Source: Cytophagales bacterium
GTDB lineage: Bacteria; Bacteroidota; Bacteroidia; Cytophagales; Spirosomataceae
NCBI GenBank assembly: GCA_013298215.1
Contig: JAAFKE010000001.1
Coordinates: forward strand, 196,692-260,691
Reading direction: 5' to 3'
DNA: 64,000 bases
Both the position numbers and the translations under genes were made by a program. Below the pieces are notes generated by a model. It saw only the letters and a list, made by a program, of their open reading frames with translations, made no database searches and was not told the origin of the DNA. Below, piece by piece: positions 8,251 to 16,177 of this stretch (positions are counted from its first letter, which is position 1; every line of letters starts with the position of its first letter).

Positions 8251-8298
8251 TAATAAAAAACCGCCAAACCGCCTATATCACTTTGGCGGTTTGGCGGT
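8251..8298 (-). terminator. Terminator of the DUF350-spermidine synthase operon
   Basis: ACCGCCAAACCGCC (8260-8273) and GGCGGTTTGGCGGT (8285-8298) form a perfect 14-base stem with an 11-base loop. Read on the minus strand it ends in a U-run (8259-8254), four bases past the synthase stop. Confidence 0.9.
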
Positions 8299-8301
8299 CT
8301 A

Positions 8302-9837
8302 TTATTGCCAATTTTTCAGGCTCTTTTCGTACAGCTGCACCACTATTTGGTTGTCTAAACGATTCACTTCCGTGGGGCGGTCGGCCATGTCGGGGTCAAA
8401 ATCAAAAATATTTTCGTAAACCTTGGCGTTCAAATAGCGGAGTTCTAACCGCGCCGAAAACGCTGGAGCAACGCGCGGCCCTGGGTTTTTGCTGGCCATT
8501 ACAAAGCCCCACTGCCCAAACGATGGCACGTAGGTTGTGTAGGGAGTGGCACCACCAAAAGCCGATCTGACGGTGTGGGCAATGCACCAAAAAGTATCGG
8601 TGGCAAAGTACGGCGACGTGGCCTGGGTGGCCATGAGGCCGTCGGCGGTGAGGCGTTTTGCTACCAAATTATAAAACTCGCGGCTGTAGAGTTTGCCCAG
8701 CGTTGGGTCGTTGGGGTCGGGCAGGTCTATGATAACGACTGAGTACAAATCGGACGCGTTTTTAATGAAGTTGAACGCGTCTTGGTTGTAAATTTTTACC
8801 TTCGGGTTGTTGAACGAATTGTGGTTTAAATTTTTAAAAATGGGATTATTTTTTCCCAGATCGGTCACGGCGGCATCCAAATCAACCACGTCGAGGTGCG
8901 CTACATCGGTATATTTTAGAATTTCGCGGGCGGCCAGGCCGTCGCCCCCGCCCAAGAGCAGCACGCGCTCGTGGTTGCGCACCTGCTGCATCGGCACGTG
9001 CACGAGCGTTTCGTGGTAGCGGTGCTCATCTACCGTCGAAAACTGCAACGCGCCGTTGAGGTACAGCCTAAAATCGTTGTTCCAACGGGTAAGCACCACC
9101 CGCTGGTAGGCCGACTGGCGCGTGAGGATGATCTCGTCTTGGTAAACGAACTGCTCAAAAAAGGTAGTGATCTTGAACGAACACGCAAAGCCAACCGCCA
9201 AAACCGCCATCAGCACGATTGAAGCATTGCGCAATGGTACTGCATTTTTGAGAATATCTCTAAATACCTGCGCATTGAAAGCCGCCACCGACAGGTTTAG
9301 GATTCCGATCAAAAAGGCCGTGCGCATGGTGCCAAAGTAAGGCAAAAGCAAAAGCGGAAACACAATAGACGCAATGAGCGCACCGATATAATCGAAAGAA
9401 AGCACCTGCGCCAGGGTGTCTTTGAGGGTGGTATATTGGTTGATGATCCGCGCCACCAAGGGTATCTCTAAGCCAATAAAAGTGCCCAACGCGCTGATAA
9501 TCAAAAAAGCAACGAGGTGGTAGTTTTCGGTGAGCGAGTGCGAAAAGTAAAGCACCAACGCCGAGCACCCACCCACCACACCGAGCAATATCTCAATGAA
9601 AACGAACCGCTCCAGCAGGTGGTCGTTGATGAACTTTGAGAGGTACGAGCCCACCCCCATAAACGACATGAACAGGCCAATGGTGATGGAAAAGTGTAGG
9701 ACGCTACTGCCCAGAAAGTAGGTAGAAATGGTGCTAATGAGCAGCTCGTACAAAATTCCGCAGGTGGCAATTATAAAAACCGACACCAACAGCACCACCA
9801 AGCGCGCGCTGTCTTTTATACCCGTTTTAGCTGGCAA
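8302..9837 (-). CDS. Membrane-fused spermidine synthase-like protein
   Basis: 511 residues. The first ~215 residues are six or seven membrane helices; the rest is a polyamine aminopropyltransferase fold with the AdoMet-site motif LLLGGGDGLAAREIL (about 290-305), LDVVDLDAAV and IIDLPDPNDPTLGKLYS. Spermidine synthase moves an aminopropyl group from decarboxylated AdoMet to putrescine; membrane-fused forms are common but their substrate is often untested. No ATG is available at the amino end. The best start is the TTG at 9837, which overlaps the DUF350 gene by 11 bases and so suggests translational coupling. DUF350 plus such a synthase is a recurring gene pair. Confidence 0.9.
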   Translation of the reverse strand: MPAKTGIKDSARLVVLLVSVFIIATCGILYELLISTISTYFLGSSVLHFSITIGLFMSFMGVGSYLSKFINDHLLERFVFIEILLGVVGGCSALVLYFSHSLTENYHLVAFLIISALGTFIGLEIPLVARIINQYTTLKDTLAQVLSFDYIGALIASIVFPLLLLPYFGTMRTAFLIGILNLSVAAFNAQVFRDILKNAVPLRNASIVLMAVLAVGFACSFKITTFFEQFVYQDEIILTRQSAYQRVVLTRWNNDFRLYLNGALQFSTVDEHRYHETLVHVPMQQVRNHERVLLLGGGDGLAAREILKYTDVAHLDVVDLDAAVTDLGKNNPIFKNLNHNSFNNPKVKIYNQDAFNFIKNASDLYSVVIIDLPDPNDPTLGKLYSREFYNLVAKRLTADGLMATQATSPYFATDTFWCIAHTVRSAFGGATPYTTYVPSFGQWGFVMASKNPGPRVAPAFSARLELRYLNAKVYENIFDFDPDMADRPTEVNRLDNQIVVQLYEKSLKNWQ

Positions 9838-10066
9838 TGGAGGCGGCTATTATGATACAAATGCCCAAAATAAGTGCCGATGCCACCAGGGCAATGGCCA
9901 TATTTTTGCCCTCGCCGATTTGTTTGGCCAGGTTGCCAGGCGTAATCCAGTCCACAACTTTAAAACCGATAACGCTCATAATCAGGCCTACGGTGGCGTA
10001 AACGAGCGTTCCGACGATTCCTTTTTCGAGGTTGGGCACTTGGAGTAAAATAGTAAGTATCTGCAT
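9827..10066 (-). CDS. DUF350 small membrane protein
   Basis: 79 residues with two hydrophobic segments (about 16-40 and 54-78), matching one DUF350 repeat. The segment VDWITPGNLAKQIGEGKNMA is family-typical. The function is not known. It is the first gene of the pair with the membrane spermidine synthase and overlaps it by 11 bases; the two families are often adjacent in other genomes, which suggests a shared envelope-related role. Confidence 0.88.
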   Translation of the reverse strand: MQILTILLQVPNLEKGIVGTLVYATVGLIMSVIGFKVVDWITPGNLAKQIGEGKNMAIALVASALILGICIIIAASIAS

Positions 10067-10145
10067 AGCAATTGGGTTTTAGGAGAAGTCCGATTTTTCC
10101 GAAAAATACGAATTTTTTCAGCACCCACTATTTTTTTGTTGGTTA

Positions 10146-10581
10146 CTACCCATTTAAAATCTTCAAAATCTTTCGACAGATCACAATGATCCAGCCCCGC
10201 AGGCTCCCCAGTTTGTTGTGCCAAGGCTCTTGGTAGTAGGCATTGGGCTGTTTGAGGTAAAAGCGTGCTGGTTGGCCACTGGTGGCGGTAGCCACTAAAA
10301 TGAAAAAACAACAAAGGGGGCCTGTTCGTTTACCCAAAATACACTGTTGGTTCTGTAGTTCAAAAACTCGCGCAGGTGTGGGTAGTGGCGGTTTGGAGTA
10401 GTGCTGGTATTTGTTGGTCTGTAATTTCCTGAATTTCGTGCGGCGCAAAATCAGCCGCATCGATGTTCGCCAGCTTATCAACCAGGCAAATAATTACCTT
10501 GTAATCGAGACTGTACTTCACCAGGCTGTCGGCCATTACCTTGGCTTGCCCCAGGTGGCTGCAACGTACTTCTGGACTCAA
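10146..10581 (-). pseudogene. Remnant of a family-2-like glycosyltransferase gene
   Basis: No intact gene fills this 527-base gap, but coding traces remain in two frames. The first (10581 to 10360) has GQAKVMADSLVKYSLDYKVI followed by CLVDKLANIDAADFAP, resembling the amino end of Bacteroidota glycosyltransferases that begin with a cysteine-containing strand and a QAKVL(A/G)DSL helix. The frame then breaks; a shifted frame continues with RVFELQN and ends with QPNAYYQEPWHNKLGSL and a basic tail, as in the carboxyl ends of the same kind of protein. The middle of the enzyme is missing, so I read it as a frameshifted gene with a large internal deletion. No proper start codon is left. The family assignment is from memory. 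Confidence 0.55.
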
Positions 10582-10593
10582 AACGCACCCAAC

Positions 10594-11364
10594 TTATTGA
10601 AACAACAGGTGTTTTACCGAATCGCCCGATGAGGCCAATTCTTTGAGCGAGTCGATCCCGATTTGTAAGTGCCGGTCCACGAACAGGGTCGTCACTTTTT
10701 TGTCACTTTCCTCGGTTTTTACTCCCTCTGGTACGAGCGGGTTGTCAGACACCAGCAAGAGCGCACCGTGCGGAATTGAGTTGATAAAACCCACGCTAAA
10801 AATGGTGGCCGTTTCCATGTCAATAGCCATTGTTCGGATGTCGATGAGGTACTGCTTAAACTTCTCGTCGTGTTCCCAAATTCGGCGGTTGGTTGTGTAA
10901 ACGGTGCCAGTCCAATAGTCTAATTCTTGTTTTTTTATCATCGACGACACCGCCCGCTGCAACCGAAACGACGGCAGGGCGGGAATCTCGGGCGGCATAT
11001 AATCGTTGGACGTTCCCTCGCCGCGAATGGCGGCAATGGGCAAAATAAGATCGCCAATTTGGGTCTTTTTTAGGCCACCGCATTTGCCCAAAAACAACAC
11101 CGCTTTGGGGTTCACGGCCGTCAGTAAGTCCATCACGGTGGCGGCCATGGCACTGCCCATGCCGAAGTTCACAATCGTGATTCCCTCAAAAGTGGCTGTT
11201 TGCATGGCGCGGCTGCGCCCCAGCACCTCAACGCCAAACTTTTCGGCAAACATTTCAACGTAATTTATAAAATTGACCAACAGAATGTACTCGCCGAAAC
11301 CCTCCAAGGGCGTACCCGTATAGCGCGGCAACCAGTTTGTGACTATTTCTTCTTTTGTTTTCAT
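10594..11364 (-). CDS. amn: AMP nucleosidase
   Basis: 256 residues, the short Bacteroidota form that lacks the amino-terminal regulatory domain of E. coli Amn. It has the purine nucleoside phosphorylase fold: NFGMGSAMAATVMDLL, VLFLGKCGGLKKTQIGDL and the ribose-binding IDMETATIFSVGF. The enzyme hydrolyses AMP to adenine and ribose 5-phosphate. It begins after a gap that contains only the repeats described at 11518-11627. The next gene on the minus strand is the pseudogene, so it is probably monocistronic. Confidence 0.92.
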   Translation of the reverse strand: MKTKEEIVTNWLPRYTGTPLEGFGEYILLVNFINYVEMFAEKFGVEVLGRSRAMQTATFEGITIVNFGMGSAMAATVMDLLTAVNPKAVLFLGKCGGLKKTQIGDLILPIAAIRGEGTSNDYMPPEIPALPSFRLQRAVSSMIKKQELDYWTGTVYTTNRRIWEHDEKFKQYLIDIRTMAIDMETATIFSVGFINSIPHGALLLVSDNPLVPEGVKTEESDKKVTTLFVDRHLQIGIDSLKELASSGDSVKHLLFQ

Positions 11365-11474
11365 GAAATTGAGTTACATTTTTTTTGTTAAAAAACGATC
11401 ATTCGGCTTGGCTCACTTTCGTTTGCCATCGGCTGCTGCGAACCAGCCACTTGCTATTTTTGCTGCGTTTTAAG

Positions 11475-11510
11475 CTAATTTTGTCCAAAATCTACCGCAG
11501 AATGTCACTT
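11475..11510 (+). repeat. 36-bp direct repeat, upstream copy
   Basis: Identical over 36 bases to 11695-11730. It includes a TAATTTTG promoter-like element and ATGTCACTT, the first three codons of the HSDR_N gene. The upstream copy leads into a short dead-end frame. The two copies are 220 bases apart and bracket the repeat cluster at 11518-11627. Confidence 0.9.
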
Positions 11511-11517
11511 TCAAGGC

Positions 11518-11627
11518 CGTTGCCTGTGTCCTCACAGGCAACGATATACTCACATTTTACTTGCCAGTGAGGACACTTTTACTTAGCAGTGGAGACACTT
11601 TCACTTGTCAGTGAAGACACTGACAAG
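11518..11627. repeat. Intergenic hairpin repeat cluster B
   Basis: A perfect hairpin CGTTGCCTGTG-TCCT-CACAGGCAACG (11518-11543) is followed by three degenerate 22-base tandem units (11559-11580, 11581-11602, 11603-11624). Each carries CAGTG, a four-purine loop and CAC(T). The third still folds perfectly with 10-base arms (11604-11613 and 11618-11627, loop AAGA). The small-stem, four-base-loop plan is the same as in cluster A at 1131-1257 although the outer stem sequences differ. Function unknown. Confidence 0.85.
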
Positions 11628-11694
11628 GGCGGCGGGCGTTCGCTAACAAGGGCGTTTATCAAAAATAAATACAAAAAATTAAATTGTTAAAGTA

Positions 11695-11730
11695 CTAATT
11701 TTGTCCAAAATCTACCGCAGAATGTCACTT
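11695..11730 (+). repeat. 36-bp direct repeat, copy at the HSDR_N gene start
   Basis: Exact duplicate of 11475-11510. It contains TAATTTTG (11696-11703), which fits the -7 consensus TAnnTTTG, and the ATG at 11722. This is the copy joined to the intact gene, so the upstream copy is the derived or orphaned one. Confidence 0.9.
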
Positions 11731-12162
11731 AGTGTAGCACTTTCTTTGCCTACCTTTGCCCACAAAATTAAGCATATCGACGGTAAAGCCGCCATCTGGG
11801 ACGTAATTCGTCGAAAGTTCATCGTCCTCACACCCGAAGAATGGGTGCGCCAACACGTGGTTCACTTGCTGCTGGGCCAGTACCACTACCCAAAAAAACT
11901 GTTTCGGGTCGAGAGCGGCCTACGCTATAATAACCTCCAAAAACGGACTGATATTTTGGTGTTCGACCGCACCGCCGCGCCTTTTTTGTTGGTAGAGTGC
12001 AAAGCCCCCAACGTACCCATCAACGCCAACGTTTTGGCGCAAGCCGTTCGATACAACGCCTCACTGTTGGCACGCTACATACTCATAACCAACGGTTTAT
12101 CTCATTTTGTGTTCGATCAAAGTGGCAACCCGATGCCCAACATCCCCGCCTTCGAGGACTGA
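11722..12162 (+). CDS. Orphan HSDR_N-type restriction endonuclease-like protein
   Basis: 146 residues. It matches the HSDR_N domain (the nuclease part of type I restriction subunit R) found as a stand-alone protein across Bacteroidota. A RKFIVLTPEEWVRQH region is followed by a PD-(D/E)XK-like core: RTDILVFDRTAAPFLLVECK has the Asp and the ECK catalytic pair (about residues 80-99). No helicase, modification or specificity subunit is nearby, so it is not a working type I system. I start at the ATG at 11722 because homologous proteins begin just before LPTF. The first codons lie in the duplicated 36-bp repeat. It converges on the helicase gene, with one base between the stops. Confidence 0.85.
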   Translation: MSLSVALSLPTFAHKIKHIDGKAAIWDVIRRKFIVLTPEEWVRQHVVHLLLGQYHYPKKLFRVESGLRYNNLQKRTDILVFDRTAAPFLLVECKAPNVPINANVLAQAVRYNASLLARYILITNGLSHFVFDQSGNPMPNIPAFED

Positions 12163-12163
12163 T

Positions 12164-13657
12164 TTATTCAAAAAAATCGGCGTTGAAGTTCATCAAAAAA
12201 ACCTCTTCGGTGGCCCGCGTGATGCTCGTGTACAACCACCGCAAAAAATCTTGGTTAATCTGCTCGGCGGGCAAATAACCCTGGTCCACAAACACCGCCC
12301 CCCACTGCCCCCCCTGCGACTTGTGGCAGGTGAGCGCGTAGGCGTACTTTACTTGCAGCGCGTTCATGTAGGGGTCTTTTCGGATGGCATCGGCGCGGTC
12401 TTTTTTAGATTTCAAATGCACGTAGTCCTGAAAAACACTCTCGTAGAGCCGCTTGTTTTCTTCGGCCGACAGCGCTGGCGAAGCCGAGTGGAGGGTATCT
12501 AAAATAATTTTGGCATCGAACTGGGGCTGCCGGTCAAAATCTACCAGCCGCAGCGTAACGGTGGCAAACCGCAGGCCGTGCATTTCTTCCTGGTTTCTAA
12601 TTTTGAGCACCTCCACAAAATCGCCGTTGGCCAAAAAACCAGCGGGCGCCTCTTCGTCCAAAACCGTGTAATTGTTGCGGACTATCATCAGCAAATCGCT
12701 GGCATCGAGTTCTTCTTCGGCAAAATTGATGGTCTGCCTAATGTACTTGTTGTAGTTTACGGCAGTTTTGTTGGAGCGCGTCACCACGACTACGTTCTCG
12801 CGCCCATATTTGTTGTAGGCGTAGCGCAGGCCGTCTTCGAGGCGCTCGCCAGTCATTTTATAGATGTCTTTGAAACCCTTTGTGGTAAGTTTGATCGATA
12901 AATCGGAGGGCTTTTTGGCGGCAGGTTCTTTCAAATCGACCCCCGACCACTTAACGGCCTCGGGGTTTGGCGCGTCGAAACGGTTTTCGATCAGCACGTT
13001 GCGCAGGCTGGTGGCATTGTACAAAATACCCGACTGCTGTCCCTGCCGCATAACCTCCACAAGCTCTCGCTCCGAAACGCTCATCTTAAAATTGGCCTGC
13101 AAATAGCCCGCATCCAAAGCTGGGCTAATAACCTTGCCAATGGGTGGCAACTGGGCGGCGTCTCCGACCAACAGTAGTTTATTGCCCGCGCCCTCATACA
13201 CGTAAGACACCAAGTCGTTTAGCAGCCCGCGCGACCCAAAATCGGCATCGTCGCCAATCATTGAGGCTTCATCTACCACGTACAGGGTATAGTCGGTTTG
13301 GTTTCTTTGGCGTTCAAAAACCAAGCTACCCGTGTATGCGTCGGCAACTTGGCGGTATATTTTTTTGTGGATCGTTACCGCCAATTTCTTAGAATAGTTC
13401 GACATTACCTTGGCCGCCCGCCCCGTGGGAGCGAGCAAAACCGTTTTGTAGCCAAACTGTTTGGTGGTTTTTATGAGCGCACCAATGATGGTAGTTTTGC
13501 CCGTACCAGCGTAGCCTTTCAGCAAAAAGCAGTCGCGTGGTCGGTCATCGTTGGTCAAAAAATCGTCCATCAGTTCAAAGAATGCCAACTGACCAGAGGT
13601 GGGGGCAAACGGAAAATATTTTTGGAGCAACGCCGACGGCTTTATTTCTTCAATCAT
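12164..13657 (-). CDS. RecD-like superfamily 1 DNA helicase
   Basis: 497 residues. Walker A GYAGTGKT is at residues 48-55, Walker B VVDEASMIGD follows, then LLVGDAAQLPPIG (motif III). The carboxyl end has LTCHKSQGGQWGAVFVD (motif V/VI region, UvrD_C_2 domain). This is the short RecD-like helicase common in Bacteroidota, often annotated as an exonuclease V alpha-like or ATP-dependent RecD-like helicase. It lacks the amino-terminal RecB-binding domain, so it probably acts alone in DNA repair or recombination. It is preceded by a 145-base gap shared with the divergent CBS gene. Confidence 0.9.
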   Translation of the reverse strand: MIEEIKPSALLQKYFPFAPTSGQLAFFELMDDFLTNDDRPRDCFLLKGYAGTGKTTIIGALIKTTKQFGYKTVLLAPTGRAAKVMSNYSKKLAVTIHKKIYRQVADAYTGSLVFERQRNQTDYTLYVVDEASMIGDDADFGSRGLLNDLVSYVYEGAGNKLLLVGDAAQLPPIGKVISPALDAGYLQANFKMSVSERELVEVMRQGQQSGILYNATSLRNVLIENRFDAPNPEAVKWSGVDLKEPAAKKPSDLSIKLTTKGFKDIYKMTGERLEDGLRYAYNKYGRENVVVVTRSNKTAVNYNKYIRQTINFAEEELDASDLLMIVRNNYTVLDEEAPAGFLANGDFVEVLKIRNQEEMHGLRFATVTLRLVDFDRQPQFDAKIILDTLHSASPALSAEENKRLYESVFQDYVHLKSKKDRADAIRKDPYMNALQVKYAYALTCHKSQGGQWGAVFVDQGYLPAEQINQDFLRWLYTSITRATEEVFLMNFNADFFE

Positions 13658-13802
13658 GCTGGCAATTTAGCAATAGCGACCCAAAAAGTCTTTAAATCCA
13701 GTATAATTTCGAGAAAGATTTGGGGAAATCGTTTTTTCTACCTAAAATTGATTTCCCGAGTCACACAATTGTTCCTTTCCTCCATCTCAAAACTGCACGT
13801 AC

Positions 13803-14240
13803 ATGAAAATTAGTCAAATACTAAACTCTAAACCGATCAACGCCATATTCTCGGTCACGTCTGGTTCTACTGTCTATGACGCACTAATTCAAATGGCCGA
13901 GCGCAACATTGGGGCCGTTTTAGTGATCGACGACGGTGCGATGTCGGGTATTTTTTCGGAACGAGACTACGCCCGCAAGGGTATTTTGCAGGGGCGCAGC
14001 TCAAAAGAAACCCTTATCAGTGAGGTGATGACGGCGAAACTAATCACGATCGACCTCAAAGACAAACTCGAAGATGCCATGCTCATTATGTCAGAAAAAC
14101 ACATCAGGCACTTGCCCGTTATGGATGCGGGTACGCTGGTTGGCATCATCTCCATCAACGATGTGGTGACGACGATCATCCGCGAGCAAAAAAACCAGAT
14201 CGCCTCCCTCGAAAGTTATATATCGGGGTCTTATTCGTGA
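13803..14240 (+). CDS. CBS-pair domain protein
   Basis: 145 residues, essentially two CBS motifs in tandem (about 5-60 and 75-130), with GIFSERDYARKG and VGIISINDVV as the typical ends of each. CBS pairs bind adenosyl ligands such as AMP, ATP or NADH and usually regulate partner proteins. No catalytic domain is fused. The protein is cytoplasmic. It is followed after 46 bases by the Nudix gene, which has its own promoter-like element. Confidence 0.9.
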   Translation: MKISQILNSKPINAIFSVTSGSTVYDALIQMAERNIGAVLVIDDGAMSGIFSERDYARKGILQGRSSKETLISEVMTAKLITIDLKDKLEDAMLIMSEKHIRHLPVMDAGTLVGIISINDVVTTIIREQKNQIASLESYISGSYS

Positions 14241-14256
14241 GCAAAGAATAGAATTG

Positions 14257-14264
14257 TATCTTTG
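14257..14264 (+). promoter_or_regulatory. -7 element upstream of the Nudix-DUF3822 pair
   Basis: TATCTTTG matches TAnnTTTG and lies 22 bases before the Nudix ATG. No good TTG is seen at the expected distance upstream, so only half the promoter is supported. Confidence 0.4.
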
Positions 14265-14286
14265 CGGCGTTCTTTAAAACAGCAGA

Positions 14287-14778
14287 ATGGATCAAGTAAA
14301 AGAAGCGGTCGTCAAAATATACGGCAATCGCCTGCGCACCAGGGTATGTGGCCTGTGCATTATAAACGATAAAATACTGATGATTAACCACCGAGGCGTT
14401 GGCCAAACCGACACTTTCTGGTGTCCGCCAGGCGGCGAGGTTCAGTTTGGCGAAACCGTACCCAGTGCCTTAGTCCGAGAGTTTAGAGAAGAAACGGGGC
14501 TGGACGTTGCCGTAGGACGGCTGCTGTTCGTAAACGAGTTCATGCGGTTGCCGCTCCACGCGGTCGAGCTTTTTTTTGAAGTCTCCGTTGTGGGTGGCCA
14601 AATGGTGGTGGGCAGCGACCCCGAAATGAACGACAACGAGCAGGTTATCCAAGCCCTAAAACTAATGACCTTCGACGAGATAAAGCAGCAGCACACCCAC
14701 GAAGTACATACGCTCTTCGGGCTTTGCTCGTCCCAATCCGATGTCTTTTCATTATCAGGTTATTTGACCTCAAATTGA
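14287..14778 (+). CDS. Nudix hydrolase
   Basis: 163 residues with a complete Nudix box at residues 50-72 (G50, E56, R64-E65, E68-E69, G71). The strand ahead of it (TDTFWCPPGG) and the acid-rich helix indicate a functional Mg-dependent diphosphohydrolase. The substrate cannot be assigned; homologous proteins act on nucleotides, sugar nucleotides or dinucleoside polyphosphates. Its TGA overlaps the ATG of the DUF3822 gene (TGATG), so the two are translationally coupled. Confidence 0.92.
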   Translation: MDQVKEAVVKIYGNRLRTRVCGLCIINDKILMINHRGVGQTDTFWCPPGGEVQFGETVPSALVREFREETGLDVAVGRLLFVNEFMRLPLHAVELFFEVSVVGGQMVVGSDPEMNDNEQVIQALKLMTFDEIKQQHTHEVHTLFGLCSSQSDVFSLSGYLTSN

Positions 14779-15665
14779 TGATGGATCGCATCGATACCAG
14801 CCCCCCAAACGCGCCCGTCTTGCTAATAAAAGATGAGCTTTTTGGGGTTGAGCAAATCGCAAACGCCACGCTCAACATCGAACTGAGCGACGAGACACTC
14901 CGCTTTGGGGTATTTTGCAACAACGCCTGGGTGTGGGTCGAAGACTACTCGCTTTCGGTGGTCCTCAACGCCGAAACCCGCCTACAAACGCTTCAAAATA
15001 TTTACCAGCACCACTCTTTTTTGTCAGCTAACTTCTGGAAAGCAATAAACATCTCGTTCAGCTCGCCCCACTTTACGCTGCTTCCCACGGCTCTTTTTAG
15101 GAAAGAATACGCCGAAGAATACCTAAAATTGGTGGCGGGCAGGCTGGGAGACCAGGAGAAAACCTTCTATAGCCAAGCCGCCGACACTGACATGGTCAAT
15201 ATTTTTGGCATCGACGGTTCGTTGGCCGACTGGTTCAAGGGTGTTTATGCCTTGCAAGAACCCACGTTCTCGCACCAAACCTCCGCGCTCATCAAAGGAA
15301 CCCGTAGCGTTGCCATCGAAAACCAAGGCCAACCCACCGCAGTACTTTATTTCGAAGACGGCCTAATGAACGTGGTCGTTATGCGGCAGTCGGAGTTGCT
15401 CCTTTGCAACAAATTTAGTTTTAGAAATCCCTTCGACACAACCTACTGTATTTTGTTCATATTGGAGCAACTCGGCATTCAACCAGCTGACATCCAAGTG
15501 ATTTTGTACGGAGAGATTACGCCATATTCGGACAGTTTTGTGGAAATAACCAAGTTTTTGCCCGAGGTTTCGTTTGGGCAACGCCCAGCAACCATCGGCT
15601 ACACGGCCGCGCTCGACGACTTGCCCGAACACCGCTATTTTAGTCTCTACGCCTTGGCCAGTTAA
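14778..15665 (+). CDS. DUF3822 family protein
   Basis: 295 residues from the ATG at 14778, which overlaps the Nudix stop; the open frame begins earlier but inside the Nudix gene. The layout fits DUF3822: two ASKHA-like halves without signal peptide or membrane segments. The family is restricted to Bacteroidota and commonly sits next to coaD and an RsmD-like methyltransferase. Here coaD follows after 45 bases. Its role is unknown; the fold suggests an inactive sugar-kinase-like protein. Confidence 0.8.
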   Translation: MMDRIDTSPPNAPVLLIKDELFGVEQIANATLNIELSDETLRFGVFCNNAWVWVEDYSLSVVLNAETRLQTLQNIYQHHSFLSANFWKAINISFSSPHFTLLPTALFRKEYAEEYLKLVAGRLGDQEKTFYSQAADTDMVNIFGIDGSLADWFKGVYALQEPTFSHQTSALIKGTRSVAIENQGQPTAVLYFEDGLMNVVVMRQSELLLCNKFSFRNPFDTTYCILFILEQLGIQPADIQVILYGEITPYSDSFVEITKFLPEVSFGQRPATIGYTAALDDLPEHRYFSLYALAS

Positions 15666-15710
15666 TGTCTTTTTTGTCAAACCCATCCGCTATCTTTAAC
15701 AAGTTACAGC

Positions 15711-16175
15711 ATGAAACGAATCGCACTTTTTCCGGGCTCTTTCGATCCTTTCACAAAAGGTCATGAAGATATTGTGTTGCGCGGTCTGCAAATTTTCGAC
15801 GAGATCATTGTGGGTATCGGTACCAACATCAACAAAAAAAGGTACTTTCCGATCGAGGTCATGGAAAAAATGATCGTCAATACTTTCGCCGATTTGCCCG
15901 TTCGGGTGCTTGCTTACGAGGGCCTGACGGCAAACATTGCCCGCGAAAATGGCGCACGATACTTGCTTCGAGGGCTGAGAAACACCACCGATTTTGAGTA
16001 CGAGAACAGTATTTCTCAGGTGAACCGCTACATTTATGAAGACGTGGAGACCGTCTTTTTGATTACCGCCCCGCACCTGTCGCCGATAAGCTCGAGCATC
16101 ATCCGCGACCTGCACCGATACCACCAAAACATCGACGAGTTCCTTCCCTACCAACTTCCAGACACTGATTTTTAG
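15711..16175 (+). CDS. coaD: Pantetheine-phosphate adenylyltransferase
   Basis: 154 residues, normal for CoaD. The nucleotidyltransferase motif FDPFTKGHEDI has G17-H18 of the (H/T)xGH site, and ISSSIIRDLHRY near the end is the ISSxxIR motif. It makes dephospho-CoA from 4'-phosphopantetheine and ATP. It is the last gene of a probable Nudix-DUF3822-coaD unit. The other CoA genes in this window, coaBC, are 45 kb away. Confidence 0.97.
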   Translation: MKRIALFPGSFDPFTKGHEDIVLRGLQIFDEIIVGIGTNINKKRYFPIEVMEKMIVNTFADLPVRVLAYEGLTANIARENGARYLLRGLRNTTDFEYENSISQVNRYIYEDVETVFLITAPHLSPISSSIIRDLHRYHQNIDEFLPYQLPDTDF

Positions 16176-16177
16176 TG

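Noticed and set aside
11559-11624. 22-base tandem units as a possible CRISPR or VNTR coding repeat
   Set aside because: No spacers and no open coding context; better explained as decaying hairpin repeats.
11722-13657. HSDR_N gene plus helicase as a type I restriction system
   Set aside because: The genes are convergent, the helicase is RecD-like, and there are no modification or specificity subunits.
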